Part shown: positions 53,400 to 64,000 of the stretch, piece by piece
Layout: each line of letters starts with the position of its first letter
How positions within the stretch are numbered: position 1 is the stretch's first letter
Assembly: GCA_012845835.1 (NCBI GenBank)
Contig: JABAKD010000108.1
Span: forward strand, 226,001 to 290,000
Source: Undaria pinnatifida
Taxonomy: Eukaryota > Sar > Phaeophyceae > Laminariales > Alariaceae
Direction of reading: 5' to 3'
DNA: 64,000 nucleotides
Translations under genes and position numbers: made by a program
The notes under the pieces: generated by a model
Seen by the model: the letters and a program-made list of their open reading frames with translations, nothing else
Told to the model about the DNA's origin: nothing
Database searches by the model: none

Positions 53400-54480
53400 C
53401 CAAAACGCCCACGCTCATCGGACCAAAACAGGCAGAGTTTAACCTAGGTGTAGCGTGAGGGGTAGCACAGTGAAGGGTCGCCCAACACGCCGACACTCAT
53501 TGCACCAAAACAGGCGGCATTTACCCTATGTGTAGTGTAGGGGTTATCACAATAAAGGTTCATCCAACACGCTGACACTCATCGTACCAAAACAGGCAGC
53601 ATTTAACCTAGGTGTAGTGTAGGGGGGTAGCACAGTGAAGGGTCGCCCAACACGCTGACGCTCATCGCACCAAAACAGGCAGCATTTAACTTAGGTGTAG
53701 TGTAGGGGTGGAAGCACAGTGTAAGATCGCCCAACACGCTGACACTCATCGCACCAAAACAGGCAGCATTTAACCTAGGTGTAGTGTAGGGGTGGAAGCA
53801 TAATGAAGAGTCGCTCAACACGCTTACTCTCATCGCACCAAAACAGGCAGCATTTAACCTAGGTGTAGTGTAGGGGTGGAAGCAAAGTGTAAGAGTCGCC
53901 CAACACGCTGACACTCATCGCACCAAAAACGGCAGCGTTTAACCTAGGTGTAGTGTAGGGGTGGAAGCACAGTGGAGGGTCGCCCAACACGCTGACACTC
54001 ATCGCACCAAAACAGGCAGCATTTAACCTAGGTGTAGTGTAGGGGGGGAGCACAGTGAAAGGTCACCCAACACGCTGACACTCGTCGCACCAAAACAGGC
54101 AGCATTTAACCTAGGTGTAGTGTAGGGGTGGAAACTTAGTGAAGAGTCGCTCAACACGCTGACACTCATCGCACCAAAACGGGCAGCATTTACCCTAGGT
54201 GTAGTGTAGGGGGGCAGCACAGTAGAGGATTGCGCACCAACCGTATAAAAACAAAAACGGGCAGCATCCGCCCCAACAAGAGTGTAGGGGGGGGGGGGGT
54301 AGCACAGTGAAGGATCGCGCAGCCAACCGTGTAAAAACGGGCAGCATCTGCCCCCACAGTAGTGTAGGGGGGGGGTAGGACAGTATACGTTCGCGCACCA
54401 ACCGTCTAAAAAACGGGCAGTATAACCCCCCCAAACAAGGTAGTTTCCCCCGACCGCACTAAAGGGGGACGCTCGCGCCT
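53400..54480 (+). repeat. 84-bp tandem array in the retrotransposon leader
   Basis: About ten copies of an 83-84-bp unit (ACCAAAACAGGCAGC at 53586, 53669, 53753 and so on to 54173), then about three shorter, diverged 65-75-bp units with ACCGT-TAAAAACGGGCAG up to 54480. The array lies between the 5' LTR and gag. Confidence 0.92.
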
Positions 54481-55964
54481 ACAGTAGTGCTAATTGCTGC
54501 AGTATCATTTCTGTGTTCACAGGTAACGGCAATTTCAACCGCACCAAGATGGGTAGTGTAGTACCAACACCAGCTGTAGAAAAATGTGCACGCCCACAGT
54601 CGAATAGAAAGGCTGTTTGCCCCCAAAGGTACCGCATCAAAGGGGCTGATCTCCACTGCACTAGTAAAAGCTGTGAAGCGCAGTATCTCCGCGAACTGTG
54701 TAGTAAGCGCTCTGTAGCGGGCAGTAGCTGTCCGAACATGTGCAAAGAAGAAAAAAAAGAAAATCCAGCGTAGACCCTAGCAATATAGTGAACGGCAGCA
54801 CATGTACCGGCAGGAAGACGGCCTAACGCCCGGACAGCTGAAAAAAAATCCGTACCCACTGCCACCGATGAAGGGACAGTTACGTTGACAGCAGTGCGGA
54901 GTGCCGCACGGTCACAGCTGTGCATACACAGAAAGTGGTATTATAGTCCCCGCGTACCCATGAATGGGAGAATATAGGGCATCGCACACACCAACAGCCT
55001 TGCCCAAAAAAGCCAGCACAGAGTTTCAGCGTTCACTAGGTTCACGTTCTAGTCACGGAGGGGCCAGAACGAAAAAAAAAAACTCTCCAATCGAACTTGC
55101 AAGGAGCACTTGCACAGCAGTGGGGGGTGTCAAAGCTGCGGTGCTGTAACTGTGGACGCTGCGGCAGTGAAGGGTCGAGCTATGCGGTGGATGGGCAGGA
55201 GCAAAGTAGGCGGCTTGGCTGCTGTACAGAGACTTCTACAGCACAGAATCCGGCGGTATATGGCAGGCATTGACAGCGAGCCCATTGTGCTGCACTGTAG
55301 TTGGTACCTCTGCAAAATGATGGTGGTTGAAGCTACGCGACGCACAGCAGTAGTGGAACGCTGTTGATCGGGAAAGATCGGAGAGGGGTCCGAGGTGCGT
55401 CAAATTTGTAGCTTGTACTAATTTCGGCAGAAAGGGAGCAGCTGTTTGTTCGACGCACAAGACGGAACGACGTATGTACTGAAACCCATACGATAACGCG
55501 TGTACTGGAAAATTCGCCAAACGAAAAAGCCCAAACATTCCACGAGCACCGCCTGTTCCTTCCCAGGTAGATAAAAAAAAGGAGCCCCGACATGAGCTCC
55601 TAGAGCACGGTGCCCGTAGTCCAAGGGGGTCCCGCGAAGGGCGGTCTGGCTCCGACAGCAAAGGTGTATGCTGGTCGATGGGCTCTCTCAGCAAGCGAAG
55701 TCCCCGTCGAAGGTCATTCGAAGGGTTGATTCCAGTATGCTTGTCCGTGGCGTGTCGTGCATATGCCTCCGAGCCCCAAAGCGCGAAAAAAAAAGAATGA
55801 GTCGATGGCCGATCTTGGGGCTTGTGCTGGCAACTCGCGGAGATGTGCTGTGCAACATGCTGGCAGAGCACGGAGCAAACAAGTCTGATGGGTGGGGCTC
55901 GGGCAGTTCCACTGCGTAGTGGTCTATGACCAGCTGGCGGTGAACTGATGCGGCCAAAGGCCGG
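54481..55964. other. Leader of the retrotransposon, no clear gene
   Basis: Overlapping frames on the minus strand reach 268 codons (55236-56042) but their composition is Ser/Pro/Arg/His-rich without any domain, and they cross the duplication at 55965. I treat them as chance. Part of the 3.4-kb leader. Confidence 0.5.
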
Positions 55965-56170
55965 GACGAGGGGTGTGCTCCGAAGAGCAGTGTCGTCCGC
56001 CCGTACTCGGAAAGTGTCCTCTGTGTGGTGCGTGCCCAGCAACCAACAGGAGGGACCAAAATTCGAGACGAGGAGTGTGCTCCGCAGAGCAGAGTCGTCC
56101 GCACGTACTTGGAAGGTGTCGTCCGTGTGGTACGTGCGAGGCGACCAACAGGAGGGGCCCCTGCCATCTC
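55965..56170 (+). repeat. 102-bp tandem duplication near the 5' LTR
   Basis: GACGAGG(G/A)GTGTGCTCCG starts at 55965 and 56067. Both copies end with CAACAGGAGGG. Confidence 0.85.
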
Positions 56171-56335
56171 ACTGCTGTTGTGGTCGCCGTTGTAGGAGGA
56201 AGGGCGCTCCCTCCATTGAGAAGCCACCCGAGAAGGAACAGGGGTTGTGGGCTCGATGGAACGCAAAAGCAAAATCGCTACGAAAAAAAAATCGGAGAGA
56301 TTTGAGGAACGCTGCCACAATAGCATATCAAGATC

Positions 56336-56352
56336 AAGCTCGTCGACGCCAC
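56336..56352 (-). promoter_or_regulatory. Candidate primer-binding site of the NADAR retrotransposon
   Basis: On the minus strand, two bases after the end of the 5' LTR the sequence is TGGCGTCGACGAGCTTG. TGG pairs with the universal CCA end of tRNAs and the position is right. I cannot name the tRNA. Confidence 0.5.
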
Positions 56353-56353
56353 A

Positions 56354-56622
56354 TGTTAAATTAAAGGTGGGGGACACAAAGTGCCCCCTGCAGGTCAGCC
56401 AATCGAGCAGGTCCTCGGAGAGTACTCACTTTCGTTCCTTCGTAGAGATGTAGCTTTATTCGTTTCCACCAGAGCCCTGGATAGCTTCTGAGATCGAAGG
56501 CGCGTGCCTCCGATTTAGTTCCTAACTTCCCCGAATATAAACCGCCAACCTTATCATACGAAACCCATTTAAATGATCTCAAATTCAGATACCTACAGAC
56601 CCTTCGAGGCCGTATCTTAACA
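56354..56622 (-). repeat. 5' LTR of the NADAR retrotransposon
   Basis: On the plus strand it starts TGTTAAATTAAAGG and ends CGTATCTTAACA, with perfect TGTTAA/TTAACA inverted ends. Read on the minus strand it holds a TATA-like TTTATATT (about 56540-56533) and then AATAAA (56460-56455), the normal promoter to polyadenylation order. Confidence 0.92.
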
Positions 56623-57170
56623 ATAATAGGCCTTAAATCTAGCAAGGAACAGTACGCCGTTAACCCGGCGTCTTTCCTACCTTGAATTAACTTACCTAAT
56701 GTGTACACGTGGTCTACGCAACTACGGTCTGGCCTCAATCCTGCTTGCTTTCTTTGCTTATTTTTTCGTCCTTCTCCAACATTGATCCCTGTCTATCGTT
56801 CAAAGTCTTGCAGAATGCGTTGCCTACGGTACTTAATAGCGTTTTCCTCGGCAATAATTCCCCAGGTCAGTCTCACCTTCTTTCTTAAATAGATTCACTA
56901 CTGCTCCTTCTCTCCACCTCTTAAGCGCGTGCTCGTTTTTCCATATCCAGTTATGCAACACGACCATCATGCTAAGCATGTAAATACCTTCTCCCCGGTA
57001 CTTCATAAGTCTACTCACTATTATATCTCGTCCTGCTGCCTTTCTATTGTCAAGTTGAGCTACACAATTATTTACTTGTACTGTTGTGAAGTGTCTGTCT
57101 CTGCAACGCGTCTGAACCACGGTCTTTCCTCACTGACGCACCTACCTTCGCCTCTGCCCACCACGCGTTG
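56623..57170 (-). pseudogene. LINE reverse transcriptase, 5' part
   Basis: Minus-strand frames read VNNCVAQLDNRKAAGRDIIV, ALKRWREGAVVNLFKKEGET and DLGNYCRG, then RPDRSCVDHVYTLGKLIQGR and LTAYCSLLDLR. These are the finger and early palm blocks of a non-LTR reverse transcriptase (K-A-x-G-x-D, W-x-x-G, K-K-x-x-x-x-x-x-N-Y, R-P-x-R-S-C, L-D). The domain stops at the LTR at 56622, in the block where A-Y-D-T-V normally follows, and resumes at 41433. Confidence 0.88.
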
Positions 57171-58919
57171 ATGTATATATAATGGGCGGGCGGGGGGGGG
57201 GGTTACTTGGAACTTAAAGACCACGCGAGGATAATAAATGAAATGGGGCTAATGCGTGGGTGGCTCGAAATACATGTGAAAAGGTGGTATCACCTGTCGG
57301 ATAGTGCTAAAATACCTCTGGCGAATTTTAGCTTCAGGTGGAGGGGAGGGGGAGGAGGGGGGGAGGAGGGGCACAATATTCTACCTGAATGCTAAAAGCA
57401 CATGTCCGATATTTCAAAGAAAAACTATGAGGTGGATGGGAGCAAAACATACATCGCGTACATTGTTTCGTTCATGTTATCAAAAATGCTGGTTATTGAT
57501 TTCCATACAATACTTCGAAGTACGAGTACTACGAACGATAACTATGATGATATCCTGTTGCGTTGTTTATTCCGCATGTGCGTTGTACCAGGGCATTAGC
57601 TCGTGGTTCGGTGTCTGTTGAGCGCCCCAGGCCCGCAAGCCCCCGGAGGAGCCCGGGAGGGCTGCCGGATGCGGATCAAATGCGATATAGGCGCGAATAC
57701 ACGCCTGAAAACCAAGTTAAACGGAACTTTCGCCTACTACTGCGTTTTTGGAAAAAAAAAAGCCGGGAGAAAATGGGCCCAAAAGCCAAATTCGCCCATG
57801 GTGAGCAAAAACGCCCAACCTTTTTTTGGTCGCAGTTTTTGTCGCTGCGGCGAACAATGCTCCGCCCCAAAAATCTCGTGCTGCGCTACCAGCCTTGCGG
57901 TCACTGGTTTGGGCAAAACTGTTATTATGTTGACTCAAATGTTGCGCCGGCGCAACAACGCAACAGCTATTTAATAGTTTGTGCCCTCTGGTATGTCGTA
58001 CCGTTGTTTTGTTTTCTCTGTCTTCGTCCCATTTAGTTTCCTTGCGCACTACTCTCGCACTCCCTCGCAGTAGTAACTCAGATCCGGGGTCACATAGCGG
58101 GCCTTCTCCTCCCCCCTTCCCACTACGGTACGTGCACGTGCCTTTTGTTGTTATCACGAGAAGACCTCGGCATTTCCTTCCTTCGACGACTGGCGTCAAA
58201 TTATGACATGAATAGATTGAAGCGTAATATTGTAACAGGTTCGACGGATTCAGTTGCAACGGAACAATACATAAATACTTCTCATACTGCTGTTCGGCGA
58301 GATTACAGCCGTAGCACAGTTAGTATCCTGTTCGAGAAAAGATAACATAGCATAGTCTAGACCGTTGTTAAGTCTAGTCGTTGCTGGACAAGAAGACGGC
58401 ACGCACATAGGCCTAGCCGTTGTTGCACTGAATGACAGCCCCCCCCAGCCCTCATGGTTCGCTACTCTTTGCTACACGTCTCTGCTCCTCAGACCACAGA
58501 TGTAGACTCCAGCAGTCCAGTGCTGTCAGACATTCTTTGGCGTGCCCGAAGACGAACAAGATGCTACTCGCTCTATTATCAGTACAAACTATATATATTC
58601 ACCTTTCGATTTGTGTTGTTTATTACCAAGGTATCATTTTCTGTGGCTTGAGAGGGAGAGCTACTGGCTGACATATCGATTGCAATATCCACCTCTGTGC
58701 CATGCCCACACGTCTTGGCCAATAAACACGCATCTCCCTCTCTTCGCTATCTGGGTTGTACTGTACCTATTCCCGTACTACCGAGACACCGAAATGGTGC
58801 CCCACCATCCCACTCCACCACCTACGAGGTTCTGCCGGGGCTCCTACAGTTTACCCCGTACAGACAGTATCGTCACCTATCTACCTCTGCAAACCCTATT
58901 GGTTCATGTGTTGAAGAAT
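57171..58919. other. No recognisable gene
   Basis: G-rich patch at 57187-57205 and 57345-57372. Open frames at 57563-58036 are short and match nothing I know. A plus frame of 240 codons (58697-59419) runs through the dispersed repeat at 58920 and is probably chance. Confidence 0.4.
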
Positions 58920-59155
58920 CGACAATCTGTACGCCCGATGTAGGGTGGCTCACGGGGAAATTGCTCTCGGTACCCGACGAGAGGCCATCAGGCGGAGGAG
59001 AAGACAAGAAGGTGAAATATATGTATCAAAGTACCGGAGTCCCGGAGGCCACTCTGAACATGCACACCCGAAGAACACAAAATGGTAGACTGAGTAACAA
59101 CAGTAGCACTAGTACACTGCGCCAAAGGGGGCTCAACTCGAACATATTGAAGATT
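58920..59155 (+). repeat. Dispersed 235-bp repeat R3, first copy
   Basis: Matches 62132-62370 in the same orientation, from CGACAATCTGTA(C/T)GCCCGAT to GGGGCTCAACTCGAACATAT. The copies share GGGAAATTGCTCTCGGTACC. No terminal inverted repeats seen. Confidence 0.9.
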
Positions 59156-60840
59156 GGGACCGCTAATTATATCAATAATTCTACTCCACCATCTCCGCAG
59201 ATTCTATGCAGCCATACACATCATGCATCAGACTTGTACGCAGGAATAAACCAACACATAAACCAACATTCCCCCTGCCTGTGTGCACGTCATGATAACG
59301 TTCATCCAAAGCGCACCATCCGAACCTTGCCTATTCCAAACAAAAGTACCAGCCTCAGATTCAAAAAAAAATGTAAGAGCATCGCCTTTAAATATTTTAT
59401 GACCAAAAATATGAGCTAAGATACAACTAACTCCCTCACTCCGAAGTCAAACTCCCCCACTCCGGAGTCAAGCCACATTTTGTCCAACCAGCTCCGCTCT
59501 GGTTAGTCCATACCAAGCTCTCAACCCGTGTTGGTATTTCAGGACACTTTGATTAGGACATGCGCTCTTTCAACTAAGTATAGAAACCAGCATTCATCAT
59601 ACCTACCTACTCTACCTGTTCAAATAAATCAAGCATCTTACCAGCTCGACCTCCAATTCATATCACCAGGAGTTCATCGCAAGGCTACGGCGGTGGTGAC
59701 GTCTCTGCGACATGAAAAAAAAATGTCACGTGGACGAACGATAACTCTTTCCGCCCCACCAGCTCAAAGATAAAAACCTCAAATTTCCTTGTCAAACGCT
59801 CCCAAAAACAACAAATATTTTGCTCGTACCCTTCTGCTGTGCGTTCGTTCGCACATGGCGTGTGATCACCTTTAAATAGTATAAGCCTTACATCTATCTA
59901 CTTCGTATCTACCCTTCCCCCCTGATCACTCGGTTTTGCACGGCATTAAGGGGGGGGGGGGGGGGGGGGGGGGGGTGAACACAATCCTATCATCCACTAT
60001 TGCCCAGAAATTACGTCAATTAACTACGATTCTCATGCCTGGTACCAAGGGTACTGCAGGCATAACACCAGGCAGGGTTGAAAACTCAGTTGTGTGTTAA
60101 AAACACAACCACCGTGTCCATCACCTTTCGTTGTTGCAACAAAAAAATGAAGCACAGATGCATATATCATATTATATGTGAACTTTTCCCGGCCTACCAA
60201 AACAAATATTCACCACCACGACCACGTACCAGATACCATCTATCAATAGCATAGAGCGCTAACACACCAAACAATACCATGATATTTTCCAACGACCAGG
60301 ATCAAAAGTCATGCTTTCGGCAGTAACCATTTTTTCTTGACTCTTTGGAACCGAGGGAAAATGATTGTTGAAAATGAACCAAAGTGCCAACTCATATAAT
60401 ATACGACAGAAAATTCGACTATCACAGGCAAGCGCTGTGTATCACTGATCATAGCTAGTGTATCATTCCCCGACAAACATCAGTACTATGAACATCAATC
60501 GCCCATCCCGAAAAAAATCCAGCATTTCATTCCGTAGCTGCGCTTGATGAGCAGAGTATCAGCCGCTAAGTATACCAGTTGTAGTATTGCATCATTCGAC
60601 TGACCCTACCTCGAGCAAGCAGCGCTACACCAACAGAAAAAATCGTAATCGCCATGAACCGCTAGTCATACCAGTTGCAGTGTATCATCATTCGACGAAC
60701 AACCATGTTTTGATTCTACTACGTATTGCTGTGGTACTTGAAAATAGTACATGCCTTTCGATCTCAACACCCGGTAGTGAGGTCGCCGCTTTTCGCGTAC
60801 ACGTGATCGCCGCGGACGGGTAAGACGCCGACTAGGCGTC
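59156..60840. other. No recognisable gene; 26-base G tract
   Basis: A pure run of 26 G lies at 59950-59975. The rest is AT-rich with short frames. Confidence 0.5.
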
Positions 60841-60924
60841 TCATGCCCCCAACCCCCGAAGATGCTGAAGGACCAACCAGTGTCAATGCCTTCTCGCTTC
60901 CAATCGTTTCCATTCTGCTCGCGA

Positions 60925-62103
60925 TCACTCTGGCCTCCCTTCGTTGCGCATTTTCTTCCGAAACGCAAACGACCCTGCTGTTGCTCTGCCTCCCAAAACA
61001 AAAACCTGAAAACCATGGCTTGCGATCTCCCAATCGCTGTTGCTCTCATCAACAAGACCTGCTGCCATTGCGGGTGGCCACGGGCCTGGGTCGGCAGCAC
61101 CAAGTAGCTGCTGGTTCGGCTGCTGCTGAAGCAGCTCTTCCTCCTTGTTCATCTCCATCATCCCTTTTCCCCCATCACACGCCATTACTCCTCCAACCTC
61201 AACCACCGTATTCATAGATGCCATCACCTCTTCGTGATCATCTCCGCCAAAATCCTGCGGTGGCGACAGCAGAGGAAGCTGCTGCGCTTCCACCAACTGC
61301 TGCGACGGTTGCGGTGCCTGTGGCGATCGCCATGGGTTTGGGGCGGCAGCACCAGGTAGTTGTGGCTGCTGCTGGTGCGGCTGCTGCCGAAGCAGCTCTT
61401 TCTCTTTGTCCATCTGCATAGACTCCATCATCCCTTTTCCCCCATCACACGCCATCACTTCTCCAACCTCAACCACCATGTTCTCACATACAATTACCCC
61501 TTCGTACTCATCTCCGCCAACTTCTTCCGGTGACTACAGGAGGGCCAGCGGCTGCGCTGCCAGCGACTGCTGCGGCGGTAGCGGCTCGGGCGGTTGCGGT
61601 GGCGTTTCTTGCTCTGCCGCTTCAGCGTCCTCTTCCAACATTCTCGACTCGGGTTGGTTTGCGCTTATTTTCTCCGATCGCTGATCCTCCAATGTCTACG
61701 CCATTACTACTCAAGCCATTGTTTTGTGTAGCTCTTGCTGCTGCTCATGAAGTCCATGCCTTCTTTGCCATTTCAACTGGCCGACGATCTCCTGGAGAAT
61801 TCCCTCTAGAAATTCTTGAGGCGTCGAGAATGCGGCGTTCCCTTGGGCGTCTGTCCATTCCTCGACTGGCTCCTCTCCACGGAGGATTGTGTTGGCAAAA
61901 TCCTGCATATGCAATGCAGCAAACCAAGCCATTCGCTTGTAGGTCAAGCGTTGGGTCTCGACCTTGTGGTCTTCAAAGACTGCGTAACTTTCCCAGCAAA
62001 TTGGCTCCCCTCCATTTCGACTGTAGCCTCCGCAAACGCCGCTGCAGTCGACAATCATGCTCGTCCCGAGCTCCTCAAAGCAATCTACGTCCGAAGGCAC
62101 AAG
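60925..62103 (-). pseudogene. Unknown Gln-rich gene, interrupted by stops
   Basis: A single minus-strand reading frame is readable from about 62103 to 60925, broken by stops near 61711, 61699 and 61547. The N-terminal part (EPICWESYAVFEDHKVETQR, RMAWFAALHMQDFANTILRG, STPQEFLEGILQEIVGQLKW) looks like a helical domain I do not recognise. The C-terminal part contains a repeat of about 70 residues: VVEVGEVMACDGGKGMMES and VVEVGGVMACDGGKGMMEM, each followed by a Gln/Pro-rich segment (LLRQQPHQQQPQ, LLQQQPNQQ). Frame conservation across the stops argues for a former gene. It might be a transposon protein or a host gene; no evidence decides. Confidence 0.45.
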
Positions 62104-62131
62104 TTGTCTTGTCGTACGATCATACTAGCAT

Positions 62132-62370
62132 AATCGACAATCTGTATGCCCGATGTACGGTGGCTCACGGGGAAATTGCTCTCGGTACCCGACGAGGGAC
62201 CATGAGGCAGACGAGAAGATAAGAAGAGATAATATATAACGGAGTATATAACGTACCGGAGTCCCGGAGGCCACTCTGAACATGCACACCCGAAGATGAC
62301 AAAAAAATAGACTGAGCAATAGCAGTAACACCAGTACACTGCGCCAAAGGGGGCTCAACTCGAACATATA
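62132..62370 (+). repeat. Dispersed 235-bp repeat R3, second copy
   Basis: Second copy of the repeat at 58920-59155, about 90% alike, with a short deletion and extra TATAACGGAGTATATAACG near 62230. It abuts the start of the unknown minus-strand gene. Confidence 0.9.
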
Positions 62371-64000
62371 AGCTACTTGCATTAAGGATTTTAAATCGTA
62401 ATTTTGGCTGTGGGGGGAGAAAAATCGAGAAAATAATAACTTGGTTAATGTAGGGTCATGGCCCAGTTTGAGAGGAAAAAAAAGCATAGTAGAATCCCAT
62501 ATAAAAAAATTGAACAATCGACCAGCCAGCCAGGACACCAACACATCGAGGCACACATCATCTTCCACAAAGCATCCCGGACACACCAAACGGCATCCAC
62601 AACACCCAAGCACCCTCCCGAAGAGGCTGCCAGGTTCCTGGTGGACGATCTGCGGGATTGCCCACGGCAGACAGGCTGACGCGTCATCAAGAGTGCCCGA
62701 AGCGGCGCAAATTCAGCTCTTTGCTACGAACACGTAGCAGCCAGCAAGCAATTTTCGAAATCAGAAGGCTCTTCTCACGTTCTTTGGAGACCGACGAGCT
62801 GTGGCCCACACACAAACGCAACGCGCCACAAGTGCTCCACACACGCCAACGCCACAGGTGCGGAAGGTTCAACCGGCCCCATACCTGGCCCGCAGCAAAG
62901 CCTGTTTGCAGCCCACCAACAACAACAGCAGTAGTAGTGCGGCCTTTCGGCGTTTTTGAATATTTTGAGCAGTCTGCTCAATAATCAAAAAGCCACACCG
63001 GTACATGAAAACCCGCGAACAGTTTGAAATTCAAAAGCTCGGAGATCGGAAGACAGGAGGACGACACCATGCAAGGCATACATGTACCATAGACACGGTG
63101 GTGCGCCTTTCTTCACCATGAAGCAGCTCGTCTCTACCCCTGAGGCAGCCGGTCTCCACTCTTGAAGAAGCCCGTGGTCTCCACCGTTTCCACCGTTTCG
63201 AAGCCTCGAGTTTTCTCCTTTGGAACCCTCCTTGTTTTGCGCGGCCGTTTCCCATGTTACACCATCGGTGTATCGACCACTTCCGGTCTTGCAAGGAGGA
63301 CGGCACAGATGCAACTTTTGGTCTTCGGCTAGACGATCCAGCCAGATGTTTGTGGCTCGCGAGACGTCGGCCGGATGGCCAGGAGTGGTCAGGGAAACAT
63401 TCGAGAGTTTTATCATTTATTGATGTTACAAACGAGATCGTCAAAATCGGCAACACAGATCTTGCCTTTAAATATCTACTGCTGCTGTACATCATGACGT
63501 GGTAATCGATGACCCGTCCTAGGTGTTTACTTGTAAATCGTTTCATATTGTTTTTAGTCTCTGTCCCGTCTCCCCCTCCTCTGGCATGAAACCCAATCCA
63601 ACCACATTATCAACATACATCAAACATCATTGTCATCAGAGCCTTCAAACCGTTTTGCCTCGTTCCCAGCAGTTGAGCACATATCAACAGCAGTTGAGCA
63701 CATTATTAACAGCAGTTGAGCACGTCATCAACGCACGAGAAAGAGTGAAAGAAAATTGCGCCGCAGAAACCCACACAGCAGCAGCAGCACAGCAGCCTGT
63801 ACGCGGTCGGTAGTCAGCGTGGAGGGTAGGAACCGGTCGCTGGGCTCCCTGCCGTGTGTACTTATACCCTGCCGTGATGTTTGCTGCGGTGCAATTTTCC
63901 GTTCTGCAACAATACCTCTTGTTCATACTCCTAGCCTAAACTTCCCAGAATCATAAAAGTATACCACAGCACAGCCAGGGTAGCATGACCAGAAGGTTGT
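62371..64000. other. No recognisable gene
   Basis: Frames up to 171 codons (63031-63546, minus) show no domain. A short CAG run is at 63777-63792, and CAGCAGTTGAGCACAT recurs three times at 63668-63725. Confidence 0.45.

Larger units (their letters stand above)
41434..56622 (-). mobile_element. 15.2-kb Ty3/gypsy retrotransposon encoding a NADAR domain
   Basis: LTRs of 269 bp at both ends, same orientation, about 17 differences by hand count (roughly 94% identity). Minus-strand order: 5' LTR, primer-binding site candidate, 3.4-kb leader with tandem repeats, Gag (coiled coil, capsid, CCHC), NADAR domain, protease, reverse transcriptase, RNase H, long linker, integrase, chromodomain and a C-terminal conserved domain, 3' untranslated region, 3' LTR. 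The flanks are two halves of one LINE domain, so the limits are firm. Flanking five bases on the minus strand are TTATT before and TTAAT after, an imperfect target duplication. At least seven frame changes and five in-frame stops make this copy defective. Confidence 0.92.

Noticed and set aside
55236-56042. 268-codon minus-strand frame in the retrotransposon leader as an extra gene
   Set aside because: Low-complexity composition, no domain, and it crosses the 102-bp duplication; overlapping frames on both strands are equally long.
58697-59419. 240-codon plus-strand frame as a host gene
   Set aside because: It runs through the dispersed repeat R3, is Ser/Asn/His-rich and has no recognisable domain or splice signals.

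Overview
The window is eukaryotic nuclear DNA dominated by transposable elements and tandem repeats; nothing looks bacterial. Coding stretches are broken by frameshifts and stops, one exon ends on a clean GT splice donor, CAG and GTT microsatellites are common, and the retroelements include Ty3/gypsy, Ty1/copia, DIRS/tyrosine-recombinase and LINE types. This mix suggests a stramenopile, with a brown alga as my best guess and an oomycete as the alternative. That placement is inference.

Layout: 1-3880 is G-rich satellite DNA (an irregular minisatellite, then three copies of a 615-bp unit). 3900-6069 is a decayed tyrosine-recombinase element followed by a two-copy repeat that fits split direct repeats. 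6.1-22.9 kb is mostly non-coding, with several dispersed repeat families, tRNA-derived SINE-like units, a MITE and one possible zinc-finger gene near 12.2-13.7 kb. 23.0-26.1 kb is a 5'-truncated chromodomain Ty3/gypsy copy. 27424-34654 is a Ty1/copia element on the minus strand with paired 235-bp LTRs, large internal deletions and a 1.97-kb DNA transposon inside it. 34.66-36.7 kb is a DIRS-like remnant. 38600-38822 is an exon of a major facilitator superfamily transporter, the clearest host coding sequence. 41100-57170 is a LINE reverse transcriptase split by a 15.2-kb LTR retrotransposon. 57.2-64 kb holds a decayed minus-strand gene of unknown function, a 235-bp dispersed repeat in two copies and otherwise no recognisable gene.

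The main discovery candidate is the 15.2-kb Ty3/gypsy element (41434-56622, minus strand). Its order is LTR, long repeat-bearing leader, Gag with coiled coil and CCHC knuckle, a NADAR domain, aspartic protease, reverse transcriptase, RNase H, a long Pro/Ser/Thr-rich linker, integrase with an intact D,D-35-E triad, chromodomain and a further conserved C-terminal domain, LTR. NADAR domains act on NAD/ADP-ribose-linked chemistry, including removal of ADP-ribose from guanine. Finding one between the nucleocapsid and the protease suggests that the element captured an enzyme for nucleotide metabolism or counter-defence. The copy here is broken in several places, so function must be tested in relatives.
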